A DNA stretch of 20,341 nucleotides from Bacillota bacterium (lineage in GTDB: Bacteria > Bacillota > Bacilli > Bacillales > Cytobacillaceae). How positions within the stretch are numbered: the first letter of the stretch is position 1; each line of letters begins with the position of its first letter. This document shows, one piece after another, positions 6,272 through 14,712 of this stretch. Below the pieces are notes generated by a model. It did not search any database and was not told the origin of the DNA. It worked only from the letters and a program-made list of their open reading frames with translations. The stretch covers positions 1 to 20,341 of the forward strand of contig JAEWIG010000130.1 in NCBI GenBank assembly GCA_023387295.1, read 5' to 3'. The translations under genes were made by a program, and so were the position numbers.

Positions 6272-7702
6272 ATGAAGAAGACTTTGGTTACAACTACATT
6301 AGCAGTCACATTAGGCTTTACTTCAATCGGTACCATTCCAAATTCAATTATCGGAAATAGTTCAACTGCCATGAGCCCTATTGAAGTCTCAGCAGCAACC
6401 CAAAACCATTATAATAATCAAGCAGCTGTTGAAGCAAAGGCTGATGAATTAATTAAATTAGGTAAAAGTTTAATCGGAAAGGCTACCTACAGTAATACTG
6501 AGTATAAGCCAACGTATCCATACAAATTTTCTTGTGCTACATTCCTCATGTACATTTTTGAAAAAAGTGGAGTGGACCTTGCGACATATAATGAGGATTA
6601 TATGATGAAGCAAGGAACTTACGTAGCAAGAGATCAACTACAAAAAGGGGATCTTCTTTTCTTTGATAGTAGGGGAGGAACGGTTCCGAATCACGTTGCT
6701 ATGTATATTGGAGACAATAAAATCATTCATATGGCTGACCCTAAGCAGAATATTGTTATTACTGATTTAGATAGTAAGCCATATTACAAAGATAACTATA
6801 TTACAGCAAGAAGAGTATTGCCAAGCTTGCTCTCTGCAAATCCAGCTACCAAAGGGGATCATATTGTAGAAGACTCATATAATTTAATGAAAAAAGTGAC
6901 AATGGGATCAGTGAATGATGAGAGTAAATTAAAGTTCACGGGACCAGGCTTTGTCAACTACGTTTATAAAACAAACGGTGTGAACCTAGGTACGACTAAT
7001 GTAAAAGAACTAATGAAAAAAGGGACAACGGTTTCTCGTCAAAACTTGAAGAAAGGTGACTTAATTTTCTTTAACAGTACGACGGGTTCAAGCACGCCTT
7101 CTACCGTTGCGATTTATGCTGGGGATCATCGTATTATCGTTCCATCTTCAAGTGGCATTAAAACGAGAGTACTCTTTGTAGACTATTATAATCAGCATTA
7201 TATTACGGCAAAGCGTGTAATGACAGATAGTGTCACAACGCCACCAGAAACAGGCACAAAACCACCAGAAACGGACACAAAACCACCAGAGACAGGCACA
7301 ACGCGACCGGAAACGGGCACCACTCAAGGAGATAAAATAGCAGACTTTGCAACAAGTTTAATCGGAAAAGGAAATTTCGACTACACGTATGATGAAAGCA
7401 CATTAACCTTCACCGGAGCGGGCTTTACGTACTATGTTTTCAAACAGCATGGCATTGATTTAAAGTCGAAGCAATCGAGTCAACAGGCAAAATTAGGTCA
7501 AGAAGTTCAAAAAGCAAATCTTCAAAAAGGCGATTTAGTTTTCTTCTCAACTGATAATAAGAAAACGAAAATAAACCAACCTGGAATTTATGTTGGAGGA
7601 AATGAATTTGTTTATCTTCCGGTTTCAGGTAAAATCAAGAAAGAAAGCTTAAACTCTAGCTGGGCTCAGAAAAATTACATGACTGCACGTCGTGTTAAAT
7701 AA
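6272..7702 (+). CDS. Secreted triple NlpC/P60-domain protein, only the first domain catalytically intact
   Basis: The protein has 476 residues with a signal peptide (MKKTLVTTTLAVTLGFTSIG). Three NlpC/P60 (peptidase C40) modules lie at about 53-183, 195-317 and 353-476, each with the G-D-L-x-F-F strand and ending in TA(R/K)RV. Module 1 has C88 (KFSCATF), H141 (PNHVAMYIG) and H153 (KIIHMA), the Cys-His-His set used to cut D-gamma-glutamyl bonds in peptidoglycan stems. In modules 2 and 3 the cysteine is Gly (G224, G382), the first histidine is Thr278 or Gln436, and the second is Val290 or Tyr448, so both should be inactive. Four 7-residue repeats (PPETGT-like, 323-350) link modules 2 and 3. It is probably a WalR-controlled cell-wall hydrolase whose later modules bind wall peptide. 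The start has AGGAGGGAAC upstream. Confidence 0.92.
   Translation: MKKTLVTTTLAVTLGFTSIGTIPNSIIGNSSTAMSPIEVSAATQNHYNNQAAVEAKADELIKLGKSLIGKATYSNTEYKPTYPYKFSCATFLMYIFEKSGVDLATYNEDYMMKQGTYVARDQLQKGDLLFFDSRGGTVPNHVAMYIGDNKIIHMADPKQNIVITDLDSKPYYKDNYITARRVLPSLLSANPATKGDHIVEDSYNLMKKVTMGSVNDESKLKFTGPGFVNYVYKTNGVNLGTTNVKELMKKGTTVSRQNLKKGDLIFFNSTTGSSTPSTVAIYAGDHRIIVPSSSGIKTRVLFVDYYNQHYITAKRVMTDSVTTPPETGTKPPETDTKPPETGTTRPETGTTQGDKIADFATSLIGKGNFDYTYDESTLTFTGAGFTYYVFKQHGIDLKSKQSSQQAKLGQEVQKANLQKGDLVFFSTDNKKTKINQPGIYVGGNEFVYLPVSGKIKKESLNSSWAQKNYMTARRVK
7238..7321 (+). repeat. Four 21-bp repeats encoding the PPETGT linker
   Basis: Four in-frame 21-bp units encode TPPETGT, KPPETDT, KPPETGT and TRPETGT. They form a flexible linker between the second and third NlpC/P60 modules. 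Confidence 0.85.
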
Positions 7703-7707
7703 TTTTG

Positions 7708-7737
7708 AGGGGTAATTCATCATGATGAATTACCCCT
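7708..7737. terminator. Perfect 30-bp palindrome between convergent genes, probable bidirectional terminator
   Basis: The segment AGGGGTAATTCATCA and its exact inverse run without a loop, centred at 7722/7723, only 5 bp after the NlpC/P60 stop. Weak T-rich stretches flank it on both sides. It separates the NlpC/P60 gene from the convergent minus-strand ligase operon. Confidence 0.75.
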
Positions 7738-7776
7738 TTATCCTTTTGCTAAGACCTATTAAAATGAGAAAGCTTA

Positions 7777-9165
7777 CTATTTATCTGTCTTTAAACTATT
7801 GGCGAAATCAACCATCGACCGGCTCGCCATGGGACCTTTTATCAGCAATATGGAGTTTTCATCAAGGATGGGCTTTAAAACAGGAAGAATACCTTTTACG
7901 TCTTCAAAAGACTGCACATTTGCATTTGTTCCGTCTACGATAGCTTGTTTGGCAATCTCTTCAGCCTTATTCCCAATGGTAATCAAGGTATGAATATTTC
8001 TTTTGGCAACGAGGCTGCCGATTTCTCGATGATAGTGCTTTTCAAAATTCCCTAATCTTCTTATTTCTCCTAAAACAAGAATGACTTTCTTACCTGCACC
8101 GATGGAATCAAGCACTTTTAATGCGGCTTCTATCGAAGTTGGATTGTTTGTCCAAGTGTCATCAATGATGGTACTTCCGCCAATTCCATGACAAAATTCC
8201 AGATGTCGAGTCATATTTTGAAAGCTTGCTAGTTGAGAGATAGCTAGATCAATGTCTATTCCTATTTCACTAACAGCAGCTAGAGCAGCTAATGCATTAT
8301 ATACCTGATGCTCGCCAACTCCGGGGACGAAAGCATCATACGTTTTGTTGGAATAATGAAGCTGGAAGCTCATGCCCTTTTGGACAAACGAAATATTTGA
8401 TGCTCTAAAGTTTGAACGATGGCTTGTACCAAAATATAGGATCTTGCCCGTAAACGAATGTAAAGGAACTTTTTTTGTATTTTCATCATCTGCATTTAAT
8501 ATTAAGGTTCCGCCTTTTTTAATTCCATCCACGATTTCCGCTTTCGCTTTTATATACCCCTCTAAATTCAGACATCCGTCTAAGTGATGGACACCAATTG
8601 TAGTAATAATGCCGATCGTTGGTTGATAAATCATACATTGATGTTTAATATTACCGGAATTCCCTAGTCCATGTTCAAAGACAGCCACATCGGTTTTGTT
8701 ATCAATTCCCATTAAATAGGGAAGAGACTGCCTCGGTTCGTTTTTGCTGCTTTTAGATGCTTGAACTTGGTAGTCCTTACTTAAAATATGTTTAATCATT
8801 TCTTTTGTTGTTGTTTTTCCACATGTTCCGGTTATGGTTACAACTGGGATAGAAAATAGACCTCTGTAATATTTGATAAATTTCCAATAGGATTGAACAA
8901 GGCTTTCTACTTTGATGACGGTTGTATTTGGGAGGGCCATTTTTAGCTCAGATGCAGGCTTATCCGTAATGACAAGTACTGGCCCTTTGTTATTAATGTC
9001 ATTCCAGTTGAGCGTATCGTCTCTACTAACAAACATAAGCGTATTTCGTCTAGTTAAATCATGTCGGTTGTAATAAATAGCTTCTTGAACCTTCCAGTTT
9101 TCAGAACCGCTAATTAAATCGCCTTTAAGTAATATCCGGATATTTTTTACAAGCAATGGTTGCAA
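7777..9165 (-). CDS. MurF-like Mur ligase family protein (paralogue 1)
   Basis: The 462-residue product has the three-part Mur ligase layout. The P-loop TGTCGKTT lies at 112-119, followed by KEMIKHIL; E164 sits in the VFEHG strand; IGVHHLDG with a downstream AKAE and NADDEN (224-229) line the ligase centre; GEHQVYNALAALA opens domain 3 and DDTWTNNP (335-342) matches the MurF D-x-Y-N-A-N-P loop. The first 100 residues lack the DSR and G-DGH motifs by which MurF grips UDP-MurNAc-tripeptide, so the substrate is probably different. Mur ligases join a carboxylate to an amine using ATP. The TTG start has AAGGAGG 7 nt upstream. It is the last gene of a minus-strand operon behind three YheC/D-like genes (57-bp gap). 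Confidence 0.88.
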   Translation of the reverse strand: MQPLLVKNIRILLKGDLISGSENWKVQEAIYYNRHDLTRRNTLMFVSRDDTLNWNDINNKGPVLVITDKPASELKMALPNTTVIKVESLVQSYWKFIKYYRGLFSIPVVTITGTCGKTTTKEMIKHILSKDYQVQASKSSKNEPRQSLPYLMGIDNKTDVAVFEHGLGNSGNIKHQCMIYQPTIGIITTIGVHHLDGCLNLEGYIKAKAEIVDGIKKGGTLILNADDENTKKVPLHSFTGKILYFGTSHRSNFRASNISFVQKGMSFQLHYSNKTYDAFVPGVGEHQVYNALAALAAVSEIGIDIDLAISQLASFQNMTRHLEFCHGIGGSTIIDDTWTNNPTSIEAALKVLDSIGAGKKVILVLGEIRRLGNFEKHYHREIGSLVAKRNIHTLITIGNKAEEIAKQAIVDGTNANVQSFEDVKGILPVLKPILDENSILLIKGPMASRSMVDFANSLKTDK

Positions 9166-9222
9166 TCAAGTTCCTCCTTTCATCTAAGTTTATATGACAA
9201 GCTGAACCGTAATCTATGGGGA

Positions 9223-9999
9223 TCAGTCCTTACTTTGCATTTTTCGATTTTCCACAATTCGTCTCCAGATATCCTTGTTTTCGATTCTGGCAAAGACCCC
9301 GATCCCAGGAGTTGAATTTACTTCAAATATAACTGGTTTCTTATCGTGAAGAACACCAAGATCGATGCCATATTCTTTACTAGGATAATAAGGGGAGATG
9401 GCCTCTGCTGCTGCAATAGAAATACTTTTTAAATGAGCGATAACATCTGCTTGTTCTTTGCTATCCATAAGCAAATACACTGATAATAATTCATTAACGG
9501 AAATAGCTTGACCACCACGGTGAGCATTAACAATTCCTGTATCTGTAGCTACTCCAGTTCCCATCATTCCAAACATTCCACCGATCATCCAGTTTCCGCT
9601 AAGAAACTGAAGATGAACACGAATATGAAAAGGCTGTCCATTCTGATCTAAACTTTTGATCCCTTCTTGAATGATATAGTTCCCACCCGAACGGCCAAAT
9701 TTCTCAAATGGGTGAAGAACCTGGTGAAACTCTTCGATTGATGCAACACATTTTTTCAGCGGTTTTGCTTGGACAGTAAATCCGTTATAGCAATAGAGGC
9801 CATCATTTCTTTTGTAAACTTTAAACATGGCTCTTCCTTGTCCAGTTGAATCGTGTTTAACATAAACATGCTCATAACGATTTAAAAAATGTAATAAATT
9901 ATTTATACTGTACAATGTTGTTTCTGGTATATATTTAGAAGTTGTAGTGCTTTGTTGTAATAGAACATATTGCTGCCATTTTCCTAAGTGATTCCTCAA
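9223..9999 (-). CDS. YheC/YheD-family ATP-grasp protein (single domain)
   Basis: The product is 258 residues, one ATP-grasp module of the YheC/YheD kind. It has K48 plus a glycine-rich loop (VKHDSTGQG), the YIIQEG adenine hinge (about 108-113), R127 in HIRV, D213 in GIDLG, and E226/N228 in FEVNSTPG for Mg-ATP binding. All key residues are present, so it should be active. YheC and YheD of Bacillus subtilis are associated with the spore surface and their reaction is unknown to me. Start is TTG with GAGGTG 5 nt before; a nearby ATG at 10012 is out of frame. It lies third in the operon, 29 bp after the gene before it and 57 bp before Mur1. Confidence 0.85.
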   Translation of the reverse strand: MRNHLGKWQQYVLLQQSTTTSKYIPETTLYSINNLLHFLNRYEHVYVKHDSTGQGRAMFKVYKRNDGLYCYNGFTVQAKPLKKCVASIEEFHQVLHPFEKFGRSGGNYIIQEGIKSLDQNGQPFHIRVHLQFLSGNWMIGGMFGMMGTGVATDTGIVNAHRGGQAISVNELLSVYLLMDSKEQADVIAHLKSISIAAAEAISPYYPSKEYGIDLGVLHDKKPVIFEVNSTPGIGVFARIENKDIWRRIVENRKMQSKD

Positions 10000-10028
10000 G
10001 AATACACCTCATTTTTTCAAAAGTTTGT

Positions 10029-11354
10029 TCACTTTTTTAGACTAACAAGGGAGGAGGCTTGTTTTTCTTTCGTCTTCATTATTTTTAAATACATACTTTT
10101 TTCCTCCAAAGTATAAAACATATATAGATCTGGAGCATAATTTCCTTCAATAATCCAGATATCTCCTTGCTTCGTAATGGCGATGTCAAACCCAATAGTA
10201 TGAATGTCTGGCTTTTTTTGTTCAAGCTTTTTTGAGGCAATCAAGCATATTTTATCTAAATGAAAATTTAGAGAGGATTTAATATCTTGGTCAATGTTCG
10301 AATCTTCTATCCCATCCTTGAATCCGATGTACTTCTTTGGAGGGTTTGTATTAAAGACACCAGGTTTGGCAACTTTAATTATTTTTCCAGTAACAGCCCA
10401 AGATGCCTCATTCTTTTGGGTAAGGACTCTAATATCAATCGGAGAGTCATTTATCATGGCTAAAGGTAATCTTTTTTGAATGATATATTCCTTTTCTGTT
10501 AAATAATGTTCTTTAAGAAATTGATAGGCTTCCTTAAAGTGGAGATTTTTATGTTTAAATTTTCCAGTGTCAATTTCATACTTCCTATCATCGTTCGAAG
10601 AAACTTTGATGACGCCGTTTCCTTCCTGGCCAATACAAGGTTTTAGGATGATTTCATTATATTTGTGGATAAAGTGTTTAAAAGAGGATTCAGTCATTAA
10701 ATCTGTTTCAGGGACATAAGAAGAAAGGAAACGATTTGAATAGAGTATTTGGTGCTGGTCCCATTTGCTTCTAGGTAAGTGCAATAAGGTGTCTTGAATC
10801 CATATTTCACCCTTTAGATTAAATTCAATTTCAATCACCATTGTATTGCATTCGGGAAAAGATTCGCCAAGGATTTTCGCTGCTAGAAAGGCTATGTTTT
10901 CAATCTTTCGCTGGGAAAGTTTATAAAATAGTTTTCCAAAGATAGAATGTGATTTTGCTGTATGTGATACATATTTCCATTTTGATGTTAAGGAACTACG
11001 ATGAACGGTTACGAAGGATTGAAACGATTTTTGAAATAAGCTGGAATGAGTGATTTTTGGCTGAATAATATAGAATTTTTGCGTTAATTCATTGCTTACT
11101 AAATACTCGTATAGATTTTCTTTTTTTATGAATGTCACTAAGTTTGACTTTGAGATAATCTTATATTGATTGTTTTCTAAGGAAACAAATATTTCACCAG
11201 GTCCAAATACCGGTTTAATCACGACGGCATTATATGTTTCTAAAAAAATAAATAAAGATTTTTCCTTGAGTAAATCTGTTTCTGCTAAATGTTTAGCTAA
11301 TCTAAGATCTGAAGATAATTTTTGATATAAGGCTAAGCGACCTCTACTACTCAT
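10029..11354 (-). CDS. Tandem-duplicated YheC/YheD-like ATP-grasp protein (b)
   Basis: The 441-residue chain consists of two homologous halves. The C-terminal half (about 215-430) has K238 and a glycine-rich loop (ILKPCIGQEGNG), the EYIIQK hinge, D307/R309 (DIRV), D390 (GFDIAI) and E403/N405 (WIIEGNYAPD): a complete ATP-grasp site. The N-terminal half repeats the fold pattern (VIKPVFGPGE, FYIIQP, VIEIEF, IWIQDTLLHL). There the D-x-R pair is lost and E-x-N has become D-x-L, so it is probably a non-catalytic or regulatory copy. Start is ATG with AAGGGGTG about 10 nt upstream. It is closely related to the next gene upstream (11382-12686), evidently by gene duplication after the internal duplication. 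The substrate is unknown. Confidence 0.83.
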   Translation of the reverse strand: MSSRGRLALYQKLSSDLRLAKHLAETDLLKEKSLFIFLETYNAVVIKPVFGPGEIFVSLENNQYKIISKSNLVTFIKKENLYEYLVSNELTQKFYIIQPKITHSSLFQKSFQSFVTVHRSSLTSKWKYVSHTAKSHSIFGKLFYKLSQRKIENIAFLAAKILGESFPECNTMVIEIEFNLKGEIWIQDTLLHLPRSKWDQHQILYSNRFLSSYVPETDLMTESSFKHFIHKYNEIILKPCIGQEGNGVIKVSSNDDRKYEIDTGKFKHKNLHFKEAYQFLKEHYLTEKEYIIQKRLPLAMINDSPIDIRVLTQKNEASWAVTGKIIKVAKPGVFNTNPPKKYIGFKDGIEDSNIDQDIKSSLNFHLDKICLIASKKLEQKKPDIHTIGFDIAITKQGDIWIIEGNYAPDLYMFYTLEEKSMYLKIMKTKEKQASSLVSLKK

Positions 11355-11381
11355 TTAAGTTTTTCACCCCTTTATAGTAAG

Positions 11382-12686
11382 TTAGAAGGAGCCATTTTTG
11401 CCTTTCTTTATTTCCATGTACATTTCTTTGTTTTCTAACAGATAAAACATATTGTTGTCAGGAACATAGTTTCCTTCAATAATCCAAATATCGCCTTGAG
11501 TAGTAATCCCGATATCAAATCCGAGTAATTCAATTTCTTGCTCAGCTGCTTCAAGCTGAGCTGAAGCAGAAATACATATGTCGGCTAGCCTATTTTTGAG
11601 TATTTCTAGAGAGATTGGTAAGTTTAACTCTTCATACATATCTTCAAGCGTTATGAGTTTCTGGGCAGCATTTGTTATAAAGTATCCTCTTCCAGCCACT
11701 TTAACGAGCATTCCTGTTGCGTTCCAAGTAGAATCCTTCTTTTGAGTGACAACTCTTACATCGATTGGACAATCATTAATAGTAGCTAAAGTCAATTTTT
11801 GTTGTATGAGATAATACTTTTTTCTAAGAAAACGCTCTTCAATAAATTGATATAATTCATCAATATTAGCTTTCATTAACTTCAATCTTCCAACGTGGAT
11901 TTCATAGGAATGATGGTTGATTGTTGAGATTCTCAAAATTCCTTTTCCCTTTTGTCCGACACAGGGCTTCAAAATAACTTCATCATACTTATTTAAAAAC
12001 TTTGTTAATGTGCATTTTGTGAGAAGCTCCGTGTATGGCAAATAGGAAGTAATTATTTGGTTGGAAGCAAGTGTATGGTATTGTCCCCATTTGCTATTCC
12101 GAAAATGTAGGATCGTATCTTTAATCCAAATCCCACCCTTTAAATCGTATAAGATCTCAATAACAACCGTATGGCAGTGTGGATAAGATTCCGCAAGTTT
12201 TTGTGTTGCCAACATAGATAGGTACTCGATTTTTTGAATAAAAAACATATTATATAAAATGTTCCCAAATAAAGAGTGATGTATATCTGTCGTGGATTTG
12301 ATGAGCCAATCATTCGTTTTGGCGTCCCGATGAACGGTAACGTAATATTGAAAAGGATGATTTAAAAAACGACTACTCATCTTTATAGGCTGAATAATAT
12401 AATATTGTTGCTTACATTCATATTTAAGAAGGTACTGGTAAACGTCTTGTTCATTCGTTAGAGTAGTAGTCTTTGATTTTGAAAAGATTCTGATCTCATT
12501 CTTTTCTAAAAAAACATCAATTTCTCCAGGACCACTAACGGGTTTGACAGCAATTGCCTTATACTTGGTAAGAAATCTTGCTAACGAATCCTCGGATAAC
12601 AGCTCAGTTTCCAACAAGTGTTTCGCTAAAGTATCGTCAGACAGGAAGATTTTATGCTGGCTAAGTCGCCCCCTGATTTTTTTCAT
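11382..12686 (-). CDS. Tandem-duplicated YheC/YheD-like ATP-grasp protein (c)
   Basis: The product is 434 residues and a paralogue of the adjacent gene with the same two-half design. The second half keeps the ATP-grasp motifs: VILKPCVGQKGKG, YYLIQQ, PIDVRV, LGFDIGI and WIIEGNYVPD. The first half keeps the AVKPVSGPGE loop and YYIIQP but has WIKDTILHF where E-x-N should be. The start was chosen at the ATG at 12686: AGGAG lies 9 nt upstream of it, whereas the ATG at 12695 directly abuts AGGAG, and the paralogue begins at the equivalent residue (RGRL near the N terminus). It is the first gene of the minus-strand operon, 27 bp before its paralogue. Confidence 0.83.
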   Translation of the reverse strand: MKKIRGRLSQHKIFLSDDTLAKHLLETELLSEDSLARFLTKYKAIAVKPVSGPGEIDVFLEKNEIRIFSKSKTTTLTNEQDVYQYLLKYECKQQYYIIQPIKMSSRFLNHPFQYYVTVHRDAKTNDWLIKSTTDIHHSLFGNILYNMFFIQKIEYLSMLATQKLAESYPHCHTVVIEILYDLKGGIWIKDTILHFRNSKWGQYHTLASNQIITSYLPYTELLTKCTLTKFLNKYDEVILKPCVGQKGKGILRISTINHHSYEIHVGRLKLMKANIDELYQFIEERFLRKKYYLIQQKLTLATINDCPIDVRVVTQKKDSTWNATGMLVKVAGRGYFITNAAQKLITLEDMYEELNLPISLEILKNRLADICISASAQLEAAEQEIELLGFDIGITTQGDIWIIEGNYVPDNNMFYLLENKEMYMEIKKGKNGSF

Positions 12687-12716
12687 CGCTCCCATCTCCT
12701 AAAATAATAGTGAGAT

Positions 12717-12745
12717 AGTATAGGTGATTTATACTATTTTGAAAA
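12717..12745 (-). promoter_or_regulatory. Possible promoter of the YheC/D-Mur1 operon
   Basis: On the minus strand TTTTCA (12740-12745) and TATACT (12717-12722) are 17 bp apart, just after the preceding gene's terminator and about 30 bp before the start codon. Only the -10 is strong; a sporulation sigma factor is an alternative. Confidence 0.35.
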
Positions 12746-12770
12746 AACCCCTAGCAGTAATGCTAGGAGT
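12742..12770 (-). terminator. Rho-independent terminator after the small acidic protein gene
   Basis: On the minus strand a 10-bp stem (one G-U pair) with a four-base loop (CCTAGCA-TTAC-TGCTAGG core) is followed by six T residues. It ends the Mur2/small acidic protein unit, 12 bp past the stop. Confidence 0.9.
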
Positions 12771-12781
12771 CTCTATGCTTT

Positions 12782-13219
12782 TTATAATTCTTGACAGCCT
12801 TGATTCTGGATGGAGCCTTGAGGAACAGGAGCAGCACCGTTTTGGTCAAAGAAGCCTGTAATGACGAAAGATTGGACATTATCGTTTTGTGCTTGTTCAA
12901 CAATGTCTCTAAATACTGCTTCAAAAGGGAATTCTTCTCCATTAACAAGTCCAGTACCAGTTACGGTAATGACACAGTTTTGTCCTTCTTGATTACATTC
13001 AACGGAAGTGATTTCATTTGCTTCGAAGAAAAAGCTGTTTTGCCCAGTTTCCTCGTCTTCAAAATTTAAGGAAAGTGTAGAAGTTTCCAGCGTTGTGGAA
13101 CAAACGTTAGCTAGATAGGTTAAATCACCTTCAGTTGTACCCGTCTGTCCTTCAAATCTAACATTATTATCATCTGAAAACGCGTCAACTATAACTCCAC
13201 AAGTACATACAACACCCAT
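12782..13219 (-). CDS. Small acidic, lysine-free, cysteine-containing protein of unknown function
   Basis: I do not recognise this 145-residue protein. It has six cysteines (C5, C7, C40, C75, C82, C142), with C5/C7 in an N-terminal VCTCG and C142 near the C terminus. It contains no lysine, histidine or tryptophan and only two arginines, and is rich in Asp/Glu/Asn/Gln and beta-prone Thr/Val/Phe. No signal peptide or membrane segment is present. The composition would suit a structural protein crosslinked by disulfides, such as a spore coat or exosporium component, or a peptide-bearing acceptor; this is inference. The ATG has AAGGAGGG about 7 nt upstream, predicting strong translation. It lies 113 bp downstream of Mur2 and ends in a strong terminator. 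Confidence 0.75.
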   Translation of the reverse strand: MGVVCTCGVIVDAFSDDNNVRFEGQTGTTEGDLTYLANVCSTTLETSTLSLNFEDEETGQNSFFFEANEITSVECNQEGQNCVITVTGTGLVNGEEFPFEAVFRDIVEQAQNDNVQSFVITGFFDQNGAAPVPQGSIQNQGCQEL

Positions 13220-13332
13220 TTATTTTCCCTCCTTTCTATTAGAGCTAATTTAATATATCGATAGAGATAGTGATGTGACACAGTGATTGTCCCATTTTCG
13301 AAAAATATCTTTCTTTAAGTGTGAAACTAGAC

Positions 13333-14712
13333 TTACTTTTCCTTTCGCAATTTTTTGGCTAACTCAATTATTGGCTGGCTGTACATATCTCCTTTAATAA
13401 GAACAATGGTGTTTTCATCTAATATTTTCGTTAATAAATCGTATACAAAGGGACTATTTTTAAAGGAATATACTTGAATATTCAAATCCTTTTTCATTAC
13501 TTGGTCTGCCATGATACTTGCATGCTGTCCAACTGTAATAAGGATATCCACTCCAATTTGACTAATAATTTCGCCAGCTTCCTGATGAATGATGTATCCC
13601 CAAGAGCCTAAATCAGTTAATGTTCCTAAAATCGCGATTTTCTTTTTTCCGTTTCCAAATTCATTTAATACCTTTAATCCAGCTTCTAATGAAGTAGTAG
13701 TTATGCTCCAAGTGTCATCAAGAATGATGGAGCCGTTCCGTCCTTCAAATACTTGGAGATGATGGTTTAAATTTTGAAAGGTTTTAATCCGATTAATGGC
13801 GTTTGGAAGGGGGACGCCGATTTCATTAACTGCGGCAATAGCAGCGAGAGCATTGTATACTTGATGCTCACCAAGGCCTGGTACGTAAACGATATACTGG
13901 TCGTTCTGATGATGCATCGTAAATTCCATGCCATGATTGCAATAATTTATATTCTTCGCATGAAAATCACTGGAAGAATCCTTCCCAATTGTAATGATGC
14001 GTCCAAGAAAGTTCGTTAGATCAATTTTTTTTGTATTTTTATCTTCTGAATTTAGAATAAGTACACTAGATGGATCAAGTATTGCTGCCATTTCTCCTTT
14101 TGCCTGAATATACGCTTCAGGAGTTCTACAATAATTTAAATGGTGGGCTCCGATATTAGTAATGATTCCGATGGTAGGTTTGAAATAATTCCCCGCGTTT
14201 AATATATCCCTAGGGGCACCCACAGCTGTTTCAAAAACAGCTGCATCTGTATCATCGTTTATCGTGAGCAAATACTGTAAATGAGCAGTTCGTGAATTGC
14301 TCGTAATGTTTGTCGCCGTGACGATTTTGTCGGCTGTTAGAATATGTTTAATCATTTCTTTTGTCGTAGTTTTCCCTGAAGTTCCTGTAATCGCGACAAC
14401 AGGAATTTGAAATAAACTTCTATAGTAATGGATGAATTTCCAATAAGCTGCTTCAGTGCTCTCAACCTTAATTACTGTCAGCTCTTCCATGCTATCAGGT
14501 GTATTAAACTCCTGATCAGTAACAAGAATTAAGGGAAAAAACTTTTTCAGTGGTTCCCAGTTCACAATTTTTTTTCTAGAGAAAAAAATTGTGTTTTTAG
14601 TTTGTATTTGTTTCAGTCTGTATGCACCATAGTGAACGATGATTTCATCAGACCCTTGAATTAAGTCACCAGTAAGAATGGTTCTAATTTGTCTGACAGA
14701 GAGGGGTTTCAT
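13333..14712 (-). CDS. MurF-like Mur ligase family protein (paralogue 2)
   Basis: The product is 459 residues and clearly related to the other Mur ligases here (shared AYWKFIHYYR before the P-loop, and GEHQVYNALAAIAAV). It has the P-loop TGTSGKTT (109-116), E161 in VFETAVG, NIGAHHL followed by QAKGE, and the acidic-loop variant NSEDKN in place of NADDEN. DDTW (332-335) is followed by SITTTS, not N-x-N-P, so the loop that in MurF contacts nucleotide or substrate is altered; reduced activity or a different substrate is possible. The N-terminal domain lacks MurF's UDP-sugar motifs. The ATG has AAGGAG close upstream. It is transcribed away from the ATP-grasp/Mur3 unit, with the small acidic protein gene downstream. 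Confidence 0.87.
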   Translation of the reverse strand: MKPLSVRQIRTILTGDLIQGSDEIIVHYGAYRLKQIQTKNTIFFSRKKIVNWEPLKKFFPLILVTDQEFNTPDSMEELTVIKVESTEAAYWKFIHYYRSLFQIPVVAITGTSGKTTTKEMIKHILTADKIVTATNITSNSRTAHLQYLLTINDDTDAAVFETAVGAPRDILNAGNYFKPTIGIITNIGAHHLNYCRTPEAYIQAKGEMAAILDPSSVLILNSEDKNTKKIDLTNFLGRIITIGKDSSSDFHAKNINYCNHGMEFTMHHQNDQYIVYVPGLGEHQVYNALAAIAAVNEIGVPLPNAINRIKTFQNLNHHLQVFEGRNGSIILDDTWSITTTSLEAGLKVLNEFGNGKKKIAILGTLTDLGSWGYIIHQEAGEIISQIGVDILITVGQHASIMADQVMKKDLNIQVYSFKNSPFVYDLLTKILDENTIVLIKGDMYSQPIIELAKKLRKEK

